Shown one piece after another: positions 26,132 through 35,104 of a stretch of 64,000 nt of DNA. The position numbers and the translations under genes are program-made. The stretch's first letter is position 1, and each line of letters opens with the position of its first letter. This DNA comes from Ignavibacteria bacterium (GTDB lineage Bacteria; Bacteroidota; Ignavibacteria; Tepidaquicellales; Tepidaquicellaceae), in assembly GCA_016704345.1 (NCBI GenBank), contig JADJAH010000011.1:186001-250000 (forward strand). Direction: 5' to 3'. The notes under the pieces are model-generated. The model was not told the DNA's origin and made no database searches. It saw only the letters and a program-made list of their open reading frames with translations.

Positions 26132-27706
26132 ATGAAACATTTTGTCAGATTTACTCTCGCCTGTTTTTGGCTGCTTTTGATATCCCAAGTCTCACTAGCA
26201 CAGCACTTCGTACTGGAGCTCACAAATATTAAAGCTTTCTTTGCTCAGCAAAGTTATCCCGACCTCAAGATATATGTTCAGGAAAACAAAGTGTTCAATG
26301 TTCTGGGCAAAATTAATAATGACGGGAAAGAAGAAAATGTTAATCTGCGATTTGAAATTGAGATTGATCCTTCTTCGAAATTATACCAGGTCAATTCCAA
26401 CATTTTCGAACTGCTTCCGCCTCTAAGATTTAATTTCAATTTTGTACCGGCCGAAGTTCCGAGTACGATTGACTTTGTCGGTATGTCTTTTATTTCCGCA
26501 TATATTGAAAATACTGAAATTGCGCTTAACTACGTTCCACGGGGAATGACATATCAGTGGTGGAAGGACAAAAGCGGAAATACAAACGGCGGACAGTTTG
26601 AGTACAAAGATCTTTCGGAGAATCGCGACTTCAAATTTTGCATAGTGATCAGGATCGGAACATTCAATGAGAACTATCTCATTGTTCAATATGATTACAC
26701 ACACCCGTTGAGTTCCGGAAAGGTTGAGATCAAAGACGAGTCATTGGTTGTTGGCAAATTAAAGATGAAGAGCGGCATCGGTTTGATCAAGCGCGGAGAT
26801 CAGATAATTGAAGTGACTGACGAGGCGATTCTTCTCTTCGACGATTTCGTATCAATATATTCAAAACACCCTGATCCGGATTATACACCAAGCGGGACGA
26901 TACAATGGACGCACTGGTATTTTAACGGCGAACATCGGCCGACTGAGAACGGCATCAAATGGGAGATGATAGGTAATATGGGAGTGAAGATGCAATCGCT
27001 TCAGGATGACAGGTCATACATTGAAAAGCTCAGGGGAAGGTTGTGGAGCGTGATCTCAGGTACTCCGGACAAGGAGAGACGAGTTGCGGTGGGAGTTGAC
27101 TATATGGAGAATGCCTGCAAATGGTCATTGGGATCACGGTCTGTGTACTACATTGATGCGGATGATAACAGAACCGAGTTGAAAGTATTTGAGGGAGAAG
27201 TCAATGCAACTCTTGATCTTACCGGAGAAACACTCACAGCAAAAGAAGGCGAACTGCTGGCAATCAAAAAGAATGATCCGAATATTGTTAAGTCGAAATT
27301 TGATCTTAAGAAAGAGGTCAATGACATTCAGGTCGAGGGCATACGGGAAGTCATACTTGCAAATTTTACACAGCGCGGAATTACAGATATTTCTGGCTTC
27401 GGATTGCCGGAAGTCAATCCGGATCCGATTGAAACAGCAACTGAAAAAGATGTCTATAGTGCAAACATTTACGGAGTGGAGCTTCAATTGCACGGCAAGT
27501 GGGAGAAGGTTACATCCAGAGATTTTCCTCAAGGTGCATTAATTCTTAATGACGGAGCTGAGCCGGATGGATCAGCATTTGTTTCGGTGATACCGGAGAA
27601 TATGTTAGAGGGAGGGCCGGTGAATCTGGCGAAAATGTCTCCCCTAAGAAACTTTGGAATTCTGTTTCAGTCAGTATTAACGAAATCCTTGACAACGCAA
27701 AAATAA
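26132..27706 (+). CDS. Exported protein with FecR-like segment, function unknown
   Basis: A 524-residue protein with a signal peptide ending near VSLAQ. The middle, about residues 195-400, has features like a FecR-type domain: KSGIGLIKRGDQIIEV, then YFNGEHRPTENGIKWEMI, RGRLWSVISG, and KVFEGEVNATLDLTGETLTAKEGE (cited core FEGEVNATLD). Repeated short beta strands end in VSVIPENMLEGGP. No T9SS domain is present, so it is probably periplasmic. It is followed after 1 nt by the channel-like gene and then the ferritin-VIT1 gene, suggesting an operon. Function unknown; the FecR resemblance is tentative. Confidence 0.7.
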   Translation: MKHFVRFTLACFWLLLISQVSLAQHFVLELTNIKAFFAQQSYPDLKIYVQENKVFNVLGKINNDGKEENVNLRFEIEIDPSSKLYQVNSNIFELLPPLRFNFNFVPAEVPSTIDFVGMSFISAYIENTEIALNYVPRGMTYQWWKDKSGNTNGGQFEYKDLSENRDFKFCIVIRIGTFNENYLIVQYDYTHPLSSGKVEIKDESLVVGKLKMKSGIGLIKRGDQIIEVTDEAILLFDDFVSIYSKHPDPDYTPSGTIQWTHWYFNGEHRPTENGIKWEMIGNMGVKMQSLQDDRSYIEKLRGRLWSVISGTPDKERRVAVGVDYMENACKWSLGSRSVYYIDADDNRTELKVFEGEVNATLDLTGETLTAKEGELLAIKKNDPNIVKSKFDLKKEVNDIQVEGIREVILANFTQRGITDISGFGLPEVNPDPIETATEKDVYSANIYGVELQLHGKWEKVTSRDFPQGALILNDGAEPDGSAFVSVIPENMLEGGPVNLAKMSPLRNFGILFQSVLTKSLTTQK

Positions 27707-27707
27707 A

Positions 27708-28070
27708 ATGACGCTACCGGTTAATAGTGTAAACAAGAACATTCTGCCACGTAAGGAATTTTTAAAAAGAGTTCTAAGATATTTCCTTTTCTCCTTATTG
27801 ATAATTGCAGGTTCATTAATGGTCGGAGTGTTGGGCTATCACTATATTGCAGGATTATCATGGGTTGACAGCCTACTAAACTCTTCCATGATCCTCACAG
27901 GCATGGGTCCTGTTGACAAGATGGAATCGGAATCCGCAAAACTCTTCGCGTCATTCTATGCATTATTCAGCGGTATTGTCTTCCTTGGTACTGCCGCTAT
28001 TTTCATTGCGCCAATTGCTCATCGGCTTCTGCATGTACTCCATGTTGAATCTGAAGAAAAGAAAAAATGA
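27708..28070 (+). CDS. Small membrane protein with ion-channel-like architecture
   Basis: A 120-residue protein with two strong membrane helices (YFLFSLLIIAGSLMVGVLGY, cited by core LLIIAGSLMVG, and ALFSGIVFLGTAAIFIAPI). Between them is a re-entrant-looking loop, SWVDSLLNSSMILTGMGPVD. The TM-loop-TM plan and TGMGPV stretch recall the pore region of two-TM potassium channels (TVGYGD), but the exact filter is not conserved. ATG 27708 follows the previous stop by 1 nt. Similar proteins occur in Bacteroidota. Transport activity is inference only. Confidence 0.7.
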   Translation: MTLPVNSVNKNILPRKEFLKRVLRYFLFSLLIIAGSLMVGVLGYHYIAGLSWVDSLLNSSMILTGMGPVDKMESESAKLFASFYALFSGIVFLGTAAIFIAPIAHRLLHVLHVESEEKKK

Positions 28071-28118
28071 AAGTTATCGAAGTGATTATTTCAGAACCAA
28101 AAGAAGTTAAGATGCGAT

Positions 28119-29231
28119 ATGAATAATCTTACAAAGCAACTTCAGATCGAAGTTGACACATCATTTCTCTATGACAGCATAGCAAAGATTCAGACTGATG
28201 AGAGCATGAAGAGAGTTTTAACAAGCCTCAGCGAGATCGAGAAGCGTCATGCTGAAGGTATACTTAAGAAGATAAGAACTACCGATCCTGAAATGCAAAT
28301 GCCGGGACCCAGCCGCAGAGCCAGAATGCAGTTGTTTCTCGGAAAGTTTTTCGGATATGATTCCATAATCAGCGGTCTGAGCAATGTTGAAAAGAATGTT
28401 GCCAGAAGCACGGTGATGAATAAGAAGAAGGAAGGAAAAGAACTTTCGGGATTGGAGCATAACCATCTCAAGATAATTGAAGCGATAAAGTCAAATCAGA
28501 AGATGAATGTTTCGAGCGGATTGCTTTCGAGGTTTGAAGGAAGGCACAGCACAGTAGGCGGCAATGCATTGCGCGCGGCGGTACTTGGAGCAAATGACGG
28601 GCTTGTTTCCAATCTTAGTCTTGTGATGGGAATTGCAGGAGCTGCGGCAAGTGATCAAACCATCATGCTTACGGGAATTGCCGGTCTTCTTGCCGGAGCG
28701 ATTTCCATGGCATTAGGAGAATGGTTATCAGTACAGAGTTCAACGGAGCTTAACCTGAATCAGATTGCACTCGAAACCGAAGAGCTTGAAAATTCTCCGG
28801 AAGAAGAACAGAAAGAACTTGCGCTGCTCTATCAGGCAAAGGGAATGGATATAAAAACATCGGAAGATCTTGCTGCAAAGACTTTCGAAAGCAAGGAAAA
28901 AGCTATCGAAGCATTGATAGTTGAAGAACTCGGACTTGATAAAGAAGAACTCAGCGGATCAGCATGGGAAGCAGCGATTGCTTCTTTTATTCTATTTGCG
29001 TTTGGCGCGATCATCCCGGTGTTTCCTTACTTCTTTCTTGAGGGATATTCTGCAATGATGCTTAGTATCGGAGCGGCAATCATTGGACTGTTTGTAATCG
29101 GTGCATCAATAACCTTGTTCACGGGAAGAAGCATTATCTTCTCCGGATTCCGGCAAGTATTATTCGGACTTGCCGCGGCGGCAGTAACTTACGGCATCGG
29201 AGCATTGATAGGTGTTTCAATGGCCGGCTGA
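28119..29231 (+). CDS. Ferritin-like/VIT1 fusion protein (MbfA-type iron/manganese transporter)
   Basis: A 370-residue protein. The N-terminal 150 residues form a ferritin-like/rubrerythrin helical domain with metal-ligand candidates (Glu and His in LSEIEKRHAEGIL). The C-terminal half is a VIT1/CCC1 transporter with the signature LRAAVLGANDGLVSNLSLVMG, cited by core GANDGLVSNLSLVMG, and about five membrane helices. MbfA-type proteins export iron from the cytoplasm using the ferritin domain as sensor. It is likely in the same transcript as the two upstream genes. Confidence 0.9.
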   Translation: MNNLTKQLQIEVDTSFLYDSIAKIQTDESMKRVLTSLSEIEKRHAEGILKKIRTTDPEMQMPGPSRRARMQLFLGKFFGYDSIISGLSNVEKNVARSTVMNKKKEGKELSGLEHNHLKIIEAIKSNQKMNVSSGLLSRFEGRHSTVGGNALRAAVLGANDGLVSNLSLVMGIAGAAASDQTIMLTGIAGLLAGAISMALGEWLSVQSSTELNLNQIALETEELENSPEEEQKELALLYQAKGMDIKTSEDLAAKTFESKEKAIEALIVEELGLDKEELSGSAWEAAIASFILFAFGAIIPVFPYFFLEGYSAMMLSIGAAIIGLFVIGASITLFTGRSIIFSGFRQVLFGLAAAAVTYGIGALIGVSMAG

Positions 29232-29340
29232 GAACGCAATTTTCTTCATGAATCAGATTCCGTCAGCGGGAAAGTGAATACCCAAAATCCTTTCGGCTAA
29301 AGTCTCAACTATATTTACAATGGGGACACTTGTCCCTATT

Positions 29341-29640
29341 TCAGCAATACCATTCTCTTCGTCTCCGAAAATTTTCCGGCATTGATTGGTTCGACAAGCT
29401 CACCACAAGCCTGTAGAAATAAACTCCGCTCGAAAGCGATGTGGCATTGAAATCATAAGTGTACTTGCCCGCAACTTTGAACTCATTGTTGACAAGCCTT
29501 GAAACTTCTCTTCCGAGCAAATCATAAACAACCAAACTCACTTTTGAGTCTTGCGGGAGATCAAACGATATCTTTGTTACAGGATTGAACGGAGAATGTC
29601 CGGGCATTGAATCCTTTAGAAATCCTGAAGATAATTCAGG
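29341..29640 (-). pseudogene. Remnant of a T9SS sorting domain
   Basis: The minus strand reads PFNPVTKISFDLP, VVYDLLGREVSRLVNN and LSSGVYFYRL, a recognisable T9SS C-terminal domain. The preceding QNYPN is degraded to MPGHS and the normal KMILxK ending is replaced by unrelated residues. No complete gene is attached upstream in this frame. It is probably the tail of a lost surface-protein gene next to the decaying duplication that follows. Confidence 0.7.
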
Positions 29641-29703
29641 CAGGTGAGTCTTGCGTAATCTGTTTCTTCCGTATAAAATCCTTTTACATTGTGAATTGGA
29701 CCA

Positions 29704-30750
29704 TCATGATTTAACAATGAATCTACTTTGATCTTGATTGTATTTCTCAGCTTCTGGTCTTTCAAACAATTGTTTCGCCGGCTCGTCCATTATCTTCACA
29801 TAGTCTATCCACACACTCACTTCCTGAAACCAGAAAATTTGATAATCTACTTGACAAAGGTCAATATTATGCCATTCTAAGAAACCACCGACCCGACCTT
29901 CGTTTAGTAAATCTCCCGCAACATTAAAATTTATACCAACATAATCTTCCAAATATCTTCCATCATAATTGTTTGTTCCATCTAGTCTAAAATCAGCAGT
30001 AGTAACGGTTATAGAGTCAATTGGAGAACCGTTAAAAGCAATAGCAATTAACTTTATTACAGGTTTTCTTCAGCCAAAAGCATCAGACGTACTGATTCTC
30101 ATTCTAGGCTTAACATAATAATTATTTACAAAGCGAACCCCGTTATCATTTAACACCGGCTGGTAAATCGGGTCAATTACCACGCCCGAATATGAATTCT
30201 CTGCATTTTCATTGAGTCCCGTTAATATCTCAACTTCTGTGTATGGTCCTGTAGGATTGGCTTGATAATACCTGACTCTTTGTGTCTGTCCCTGCCAGTT
30301 ATCAACTGTATCTATTCCCCTGCTGTGGTGATTATTATATCTGTATCTGTCATTTACCGAATCTGCCTGGTGAATACTTACTTTACCAAATGCCGCATAC
30401 ATCAGACTATCCGGTTGATAATATCCTCCCATTTCATAACGCTCTAATGAATCAAGCGAAGTCAGATGATACTGAAGATTGCTTCCTGCAAAAAAGCCTT
30501 GCCACAAGTTAAGCTTCAATTCTGAAAACCAATTGTAATGTTGCCAATAAGAACAATGAAGTGTAGTATCAATTTTATAGCACGTCTGATGAGGAGTAAA
30601 TGTAAATCCAAGCTGGAAGTCCTTTTGCTGTGAGAATAAATATTCCGTTGTAAGAGATTGGATGAAAAATACAATCAGAATAAGCTTCAGCCCAACATTA
30701 CATTTAATGGCAAATCCATATTTATTTTTTGAAGTAGAATTACTTTTCAT
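29704..30750 (-). pseudogene. Unknown exported protein, unit 1 copy, interrupted by an in-frame TGA
   Basis: ATG 30750 has a strong AGGAGG upstream and a signal peptide. The frame reads about 226 codons to SDAFG, then a TGA at 30070-30072. The same frame continues with RKPVIKL and on to VSVWIDYVKIMDEPA before ending at 29704. The paralogue in unit 2 (32433-33417) reads SGPTRKVIKI at the same point, so one nonsense change splits an otherwise open gene of about 348 codons. Conserved features are NLWQGF, GYYQPDSLM, VDYQIFW and WIDYVK. The function is unknown. Readthrough is possible but unsupported. Confidence 0.75.
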
Positions 30751-30797
30751 AATTCCTCCTTTGTGTAATTAGTTTAACAAATGTGGATGTTTCAATA

Positions 30798-32117
30798 TTA
30801 CTTTGACAGTATCATTTTCTTACTTTTACTAAAAACAACAACACCGTCTTTTGTGCGTGCCTCCAGCTTATAAAAAATAAACACCGCTCGATAATCCTTT
30901 TGCATCAAATAAAAACTCATGTCTGCCTCATTGAAGAATTCCGTTACTTTGCCAGATGTTGATCTCTCTGCCTGATATGTCATAAATTATCAGCTTTACA
31001 AAGAATTTGATTTTACTTCAAAGCTGATTTTCGTCTGGCTGTTAAATGGATTAGGATAATTTTGATATAATTTGTATCTTCAGGGGATAAAGTTAGTGTA
31101 TGAATTGATGTGAGTAATTATTCCTCCTCCGTTTGTTGTGTTTGCTATACCAAAATACCCTGTCCATCCCTTCAGACTATCAACAAACGAAATATTCTTC
31201 GATGTGCTTGAATCGATTTGATAACCCCATGTATTTCCACTATTTGTTGTTTTGAATATTTTAAACCTTGCTCCAGTACCCGCCCAACCCTCTATTAGAA
31301 TTTTTGAAATATAATGTCACTCAATATTGTTAAAGAAATTTAAAATGCCCTGATAATTCCAAGCTACTTCCACTGTTTGAGTATTAAAATATCCTTCCAC
31401 CAGATTGTCCCAACCATCCTGTAATTTCATTTAAAAAAAAATAGAAAAAATAGTTCTGAAAAACTACTTATAGATGACCAATTTTCTCCTGCATTAGTTG
31501 TTTTAAATAAATTACTTGAAGCGCCGCAATATCCCGTTGAATAATTTAAAAAGAAAAGTTTTATGGATATTGATTAGTAATCCCATTTGTTTTCTTCTCA
31601 AAGTTAACCCTCCATTTGTCGTTCTCCATACGCCCAATGATACAAATACATCTGAGCACACATATCCGGAATCTCTATTTACAAAAAAATATCTATCAAA
31701 TCCTACTCCAAGCGTAGGCATATTCATGTCTATCCAATTTAAATCCTCCATTTGTTGTTTTATAGCAAAGTAAATCCTCCACCCCTCCAACGCCTGATGC
31801 ATATCCCACCATACTATCTACCATATCCATAGAATAAAAAGTATAGTTATAAAATTTCTGCTGAACGAACCAATTATTGCCTTCATTAGAAGTGTTAAGT
31901 ATGTAGCAAGTATCCTGCTCTGGTCCCAAGCCTGTTACAGCCCAACCGTTCAAGGAATCAATAAATTCCAACCCGGTTATTGGTTTACTTACCGGAATGC
32001 TTTGAGGTATCCACTGAGAATGAACTGTCCAGGCAGCGCAATCAGCATGAAAATGCTGAAGAAATAAAACAGGCCCGAAAGAAACCTGACTGCGCGGGAA
32101 TGTGAGGTGTGTTTCAT
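30798..32117 (-). pseudogene. Decayed YCF48-like T9SS protein, unit 1 copy
   Basis: Paralogue of the intact gene 33485-34777. ATG 32117 begins the same signal peptide. A one-base loss near its end (CTGCCTGGACAG against CTGCCCGGGCATC) shifts the frame, after which SQWIPQSIPVSKPITGLEF is readable. Further shifts break the propeller blades. Near 31021-31080 the T9SS motif YQNYPNPFNSQTKISF can still be read, and 30983-30798 ends ARTKDGVVVFSKSKKMILSK. Several independent lesions mark it as a true pseudogene rather than a sequencing slip. Confidence 0.85.
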
Positions 32118-32158
32118 AATAACTTCCTTTATACAAACTTATGTGAAAAGGTTTTTAG

Positions 32159-32182
32159 AAACTATGACCTGCGTCATAGTTT
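32159..32182. promoter_or_regulatory. Palindromic candidate operator, unit 1 leader
   Basis: AAACTATGAC (32159-32168), spacer CTGC, GTCATAGTTT (32173-32182): a perfect 10-4-10 dyad about 40 nt upstream of the pseudogene start codon. The ATGAC-N4-GTCAT core has the same 5-4-5 geometry as Crp/Fnr-family sites, but no regulator can be named. Confidence 0.55.
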
Positions 32183-32352
32183 GTAAAAATATTTTTTTGC
32201 TCTTGTAAGATCAGTGAGTCAGCAGTTCCACCGGCTGCGACCTGCCTCCGCGAATTATCCGTCTCCATCTCAGCATCTCTGCGGAAACCCGTTTAACTGT
32301 CAATTCATCAGCAATCGCTTCATGATGTCACAGCCCCGGTAAAAACAAAAAA

Positions 32353-32374
32353 AGCCCGCATTTGAGCGCAGGCT
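32353..32374 (-). terminator. Terminator hairpin upstream of unit 1
   Basis: AGCCCGC (32353-32359) pairs with GCAGGCT (32368-32374) with one mismatch. The flanking A-run on its left gives a T-run on the minus strand, so it would end transcripts coming from the unit 2 genes. Confidence 0.7.
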
Positions 32375-32432
32375 TTGTGTCTGTTTGTAGTTGCAATTAT
32401 ATAAGCAGTATCTGTAAGGGAGATAAGAGAAT

Positions 32433-33417
32433 CTATGATCTTTTCATTAACGCTTCCATCCTTCTTCTTATAAACTTATCCGGGTGATCAAGCAAATACG
32501 CCGGCCTATCCATTACCTTCACATAGTCAATCCAAACGCTTACATCTTTATACCAGTGAATCTCGAAGTCAACTTGACAGGAATCAAAATATAAATATGT
32601 ATCTCTGTGATCGAGACCGGATGGGAAGCCATTGTTGAGTCCGATCGAGGTCTTATCTCCGGGTACATTTATTCCATTTGAAAAGTAGTCTTCTAAATAT
32701 TTTCCGTTATAGGAATTGATTTTAAAATCTTGTGTTGTTATGTCTTGGACTAAAATTACATCTCCATTAAATGCTCTAACAACTATCTTTATTACTTTTC
32801 TTGTTGGACCTGATGTATCAGCAACATCTATTCTCATCCGTGGTTTTAAATACCAACTGTTGTCCACCTGATATCCGTTGGTTTCCCATCTCCATTGTTT
32901 CTTAGGATCGAGAACCAAACCGGAAAAAGAGTGTACTGCATTCTCTCTGACTCCTGTCAATACAGTATCCGGAATTCCTCTTTCGTTAAGTGGAATTGTA
33001 TTAACGTCAAAGTATCTTGCACGTAACAGTCTCCCCCATAAATGTTTCAGTAGTATCCTTACCTAAATTATGATGCCGGTATCGGAAGCTATCTGTTGTA
33101 TTATTCTCTGCCTGATGAGTGATTACTTTTCCCAGTGCAAACTGCATCAATGTATCAGGCTGAAAGTATCCGGATATATTTCGTGAATATAAGCTATCGA
33201 GTATGAAACCGTGAATGCTCACTTCACCTATGCCCCAGCCCTGCCACAGATTTACATTCAGTTCATCATACCAACTCCAGTTTGTCGAGTTTGTGACGTA
33301 ATCATAATTAGGGATACGTTCCGCTGTAAGCGATTGTAAATTCTTTTGTCTGAGATTCTGATGCTGCATGATAAGAAAATCGAAAAAATGATAAGCAGAA
33401 AAATTGACTTTTTTCAT
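32433..33417 (-). pseudogene. Unknown exported protein, unit 2 copy, with one frameshift
   Basis: ATG 33417 opens a frame reading NLWQGWG, GYFQPDTLM and GKDTTETFMGETVT and stopping soon after at 33007. The alternative frame picks up at about 33015 as RYFDVNTIPLNERGIPDTVLTGVRENA and runs to 32433 (cited core RYFDVNTIPLNE). Alignment with the unit 1 copy (QRVRYYQANP) shows a single base gained or lost near 33010-33020. Otherwise intact, ending YVKVMDRPAYLLDHPDKF. It is either a recent pseudogene or an assembly error. Function unknown. Confidence 0.75.
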
Positions 33418-33484
33418 AAAGACCCCTTTTGATTAGTGTTTTTTACAACCTGTTTCTTTTAAGTTAATTACAAATACTCATTGC

Positions 33485-34777
33485 TCACTTCAAAAAGATC
33501 ATCTTCCTCGAATCAGAATAAACCTGACTTCCTTCTGATGACTTTGCAGTGAGTCTGTAAATATAAACTCCACTGCTTAGATTCTCACCTGTGAATAGAT
33601 ATTCATAAATTCCCGGTTTTAAACTTTCATTACTATTCCAATTAAAAATCTCTCTGCCAAGTAAATCAAATATTGATATTCTTACTTCAGAATATTTTGT
33701 GATTGCAAATCTTATATTTGTAGATGGATTAAAAGGATTAGGATAATTTTGATATAATTTAAATGAATTAGGAACCTCGCTGTTTATTCCGCTTATAAAA
33801 GTTAAGCCACTGTTTGTAGTTTTAGATAATCCAGAGTTTCCAGACCAACCAGTCTCACTGTTAATAAAGGCTATGGTCTTCGAGCCACTTGGATCTTTTT
33901 GAGTTTCCCAATTATTTCCATTGTTAGTCGACCTATAAATACTTCCCACATATTGTGATCCCGCCCACCCCAATGTGTCATTTATGAAAAATATCTTGAG
34001 TATTGGTCCTCCATTAATTGTATCGGGATTTGAAAAACTCCAAGTAAATCCACCGTTTGTTGTTATCCCGACCCGGTTATTTGACAAACCCAACCAACCA
34101 TTATCATTGCTTTCAAAAAAAACGTCTTGTACAGCACCAAGATTGAAAATTGAGAACCAATTAAAACCCGCATTAGTAGTCTTAAATAAACTAAAACCTC
34201 CTCCGCAAAATCCTGTGTCATAATTCAGGAAGAATAAGGTACGGGGTTCTACTGTTAATCCACTTTGTCTCTGGAGCCAATTCAATCCACCATTAGTAGT
34301 AAGGTAAAGTCCACCGAATAAATTATCACCTATATAACCGGTATCAGCATTCACGAAAAACATAGCATCAACTCCACTGGTAACTTGTATATTCAGATTT
34401 ATCCAGTTTAATCCGCCGTTGGTGGTTTTGAATAATAGTGCATCCCCATCCGAACCTCCTGCATAAGCCAATTGATTATTTATTACATTGAGAGAATATA
34501 ATGCAAAGTTACCTTGAAACTGCTTATTCCAATTGCTACCTCCATTTGTCGTATTTAATATGTATGCTGTATCGGTTAAAGAAGTGTTTTCAGTGATTGC
34601 CCAACCCGTATTCTGATCTGCGAAATCTAATCCTATCACCGGTTTATTTACCGGAATGCTTTGAGGTATCCACTGAGAATGAAGATGCCCGGGCAGAGCA
34701 ATCAGCATGAAAATGCTGAAGAAATAAAACAGGCCCGAAAGAAACCTGACTGCGCGGGTATGTGGGGTGTGTTTCAT
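33485..34777 (-). CDS. Exported YCF48-like propeller protein with T9SS sorting domain, unit 2 copy
   Basis: A 430-residue protein. The signal peptide is followed by blades of the YCF48/sortilin type (KTTNGGLNWIN, TTNGGLNWLQRQ, STNNGNNWETQ) with linking strands such as FFVNADTGYIG and FFINDTLGWAG. C-terminal T9SS domain: YQNYPNPFNPSTNIRFAI to KMIFLK. AAAGGAAG lies 5 nt before the ATG. The gene sits downstream of the conserved palindromic leader and precedes the unknown-protein gene of unit 2 on the same strand, 67 nt apart. Surface role unknown. Confidence 0.88.
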   Translation of the reverse strand: MKHTPHTRAVRFLSGLFYFFSIFMLIALPGHLHSQWIPQSIPVNKPVIGLDFADQNTGWAITENTSLTDTAYILNTTNGGSNWNKQFQGNFALYSLNVINNQLAYAGGSDGDALLFKTTNGGLNWINLNIQVTSGVDAMFFVNADTGYIGDNLFGGLYLTTNGGLNWLQRQSGLTVEPRTLFFLNYDTGFCGGGFSLFKTTNAGFNWFSIFNLGAVQDVFFESNDNGWLGLSNNRVGITTNGGFTWSFSNPDTINGGPILKIFFINDTLGWAGSQYVGSIYRSTNNGNNWETQKDPSGSKTIAFINSETGWSGNSGLSKTTNSGLTFISGINSEVPNSFKLYQNYPNPFNPSTNIRFAITKYSEVRISIFDLLGREIFNWNSNESLKPGIYEYLFTGENLSSGVYIYRLTAKSSEGSQVYSDSRKMIFLK

Positions 34778-34813
34778 AATAACTTCCTTTATACAAACTT
34801 ATGTGAAAAGGTT

Positions 34814-34847
34814 TTTAGAAACTATGACCTGCGTCATAGTTTCTAAA
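34814..34847. promoter_or_regulatory. Palindromic candidate operator, unit 2 leader
   Basis: TTTAGAAACTATGAC (34814-34828), spacer CTGC, GTCATAGTTTCTAAA (34833-34847): a perfect 15-4-15 dyad whose near edge is 36 nt upstream of the start at 34777. It is five base pairs longer per arm than the unit 1 copy. Such size suits a dimeric transcription factor site (Crp/Fnr-like spacing) or a hairpin in the leader RNA. Confidence 0.6.
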
Positions 34848-35012
34848 TATATTTTTATTGCTCTTGTAAGATCAGCGAATCAGCAGTCTCACCCGCTGCA
34901 CCCGGCCTCCGCGAATTATCCGGTTCATCTCAGCATCTCTGCGGAAACCCGTTTAACTGTCAATTCATCAGCAATCGCTTCATGATGTCACAGCCCCGGT
35001 AAAAACAAAAAA

Positions 35013-35034
35013 AGCCCGCACTTGAGCGCGGGCT
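35013..35034 (-). terminator. Intrinsic terminator after the DUF1028 gene
   Basis: AGCCCGC (35013-35019) and GCGGGCT (35028-35034) form a perfect stem, followed on the minus strand by a T-run. It ends transcription of the minus-strand gene at 35105-36112 before the duplicated unit begins. Confidence 0.82.
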
Positions 35035-35104
35035 GTAATGTCATTTCTAATCACGGAACCCGAAGGTTCGTTTTATAGCGTGCTTATAAGCGGGACACTT
35101 GTCA

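Larger units (their letters stand above)
31982..32375 (-). repeat. Leader region of tandem duplication, unit 1
   Basis: About 390 nt nearly identical by eye to 34641-35035, offset about 2,660 nt. It covers the first 45 codons of the YCF48-like gene, the 235-nt noncoding leader with a palindrome, and an upstream terminator hairpin. It is better preserved than the coding sequence of this unit. Its noncoding part, with the short flank to 32432, is the only stretch over 300 nt without a gene here. Confidence 0.88.
34641..35035 (-). repeat. Leader region of tandem duplication, unit 2
   Basis: Partner of 31982-32375. Includes the 5' end of the intact propeller gene, the noncoding leader (34778 onward) and the hairpin at 35013. 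The stretch 34778-35104 holds no gene. Confidence 0.88.

Noticed and set aside
29318..29340. GGGACACTTGTCCC as an operator
   Set aside because: A short near-palindrome also seen in part at 35093-35106 and loosely at 9056-9086; positions are intergenic filler without a consistent relation to gene starts.
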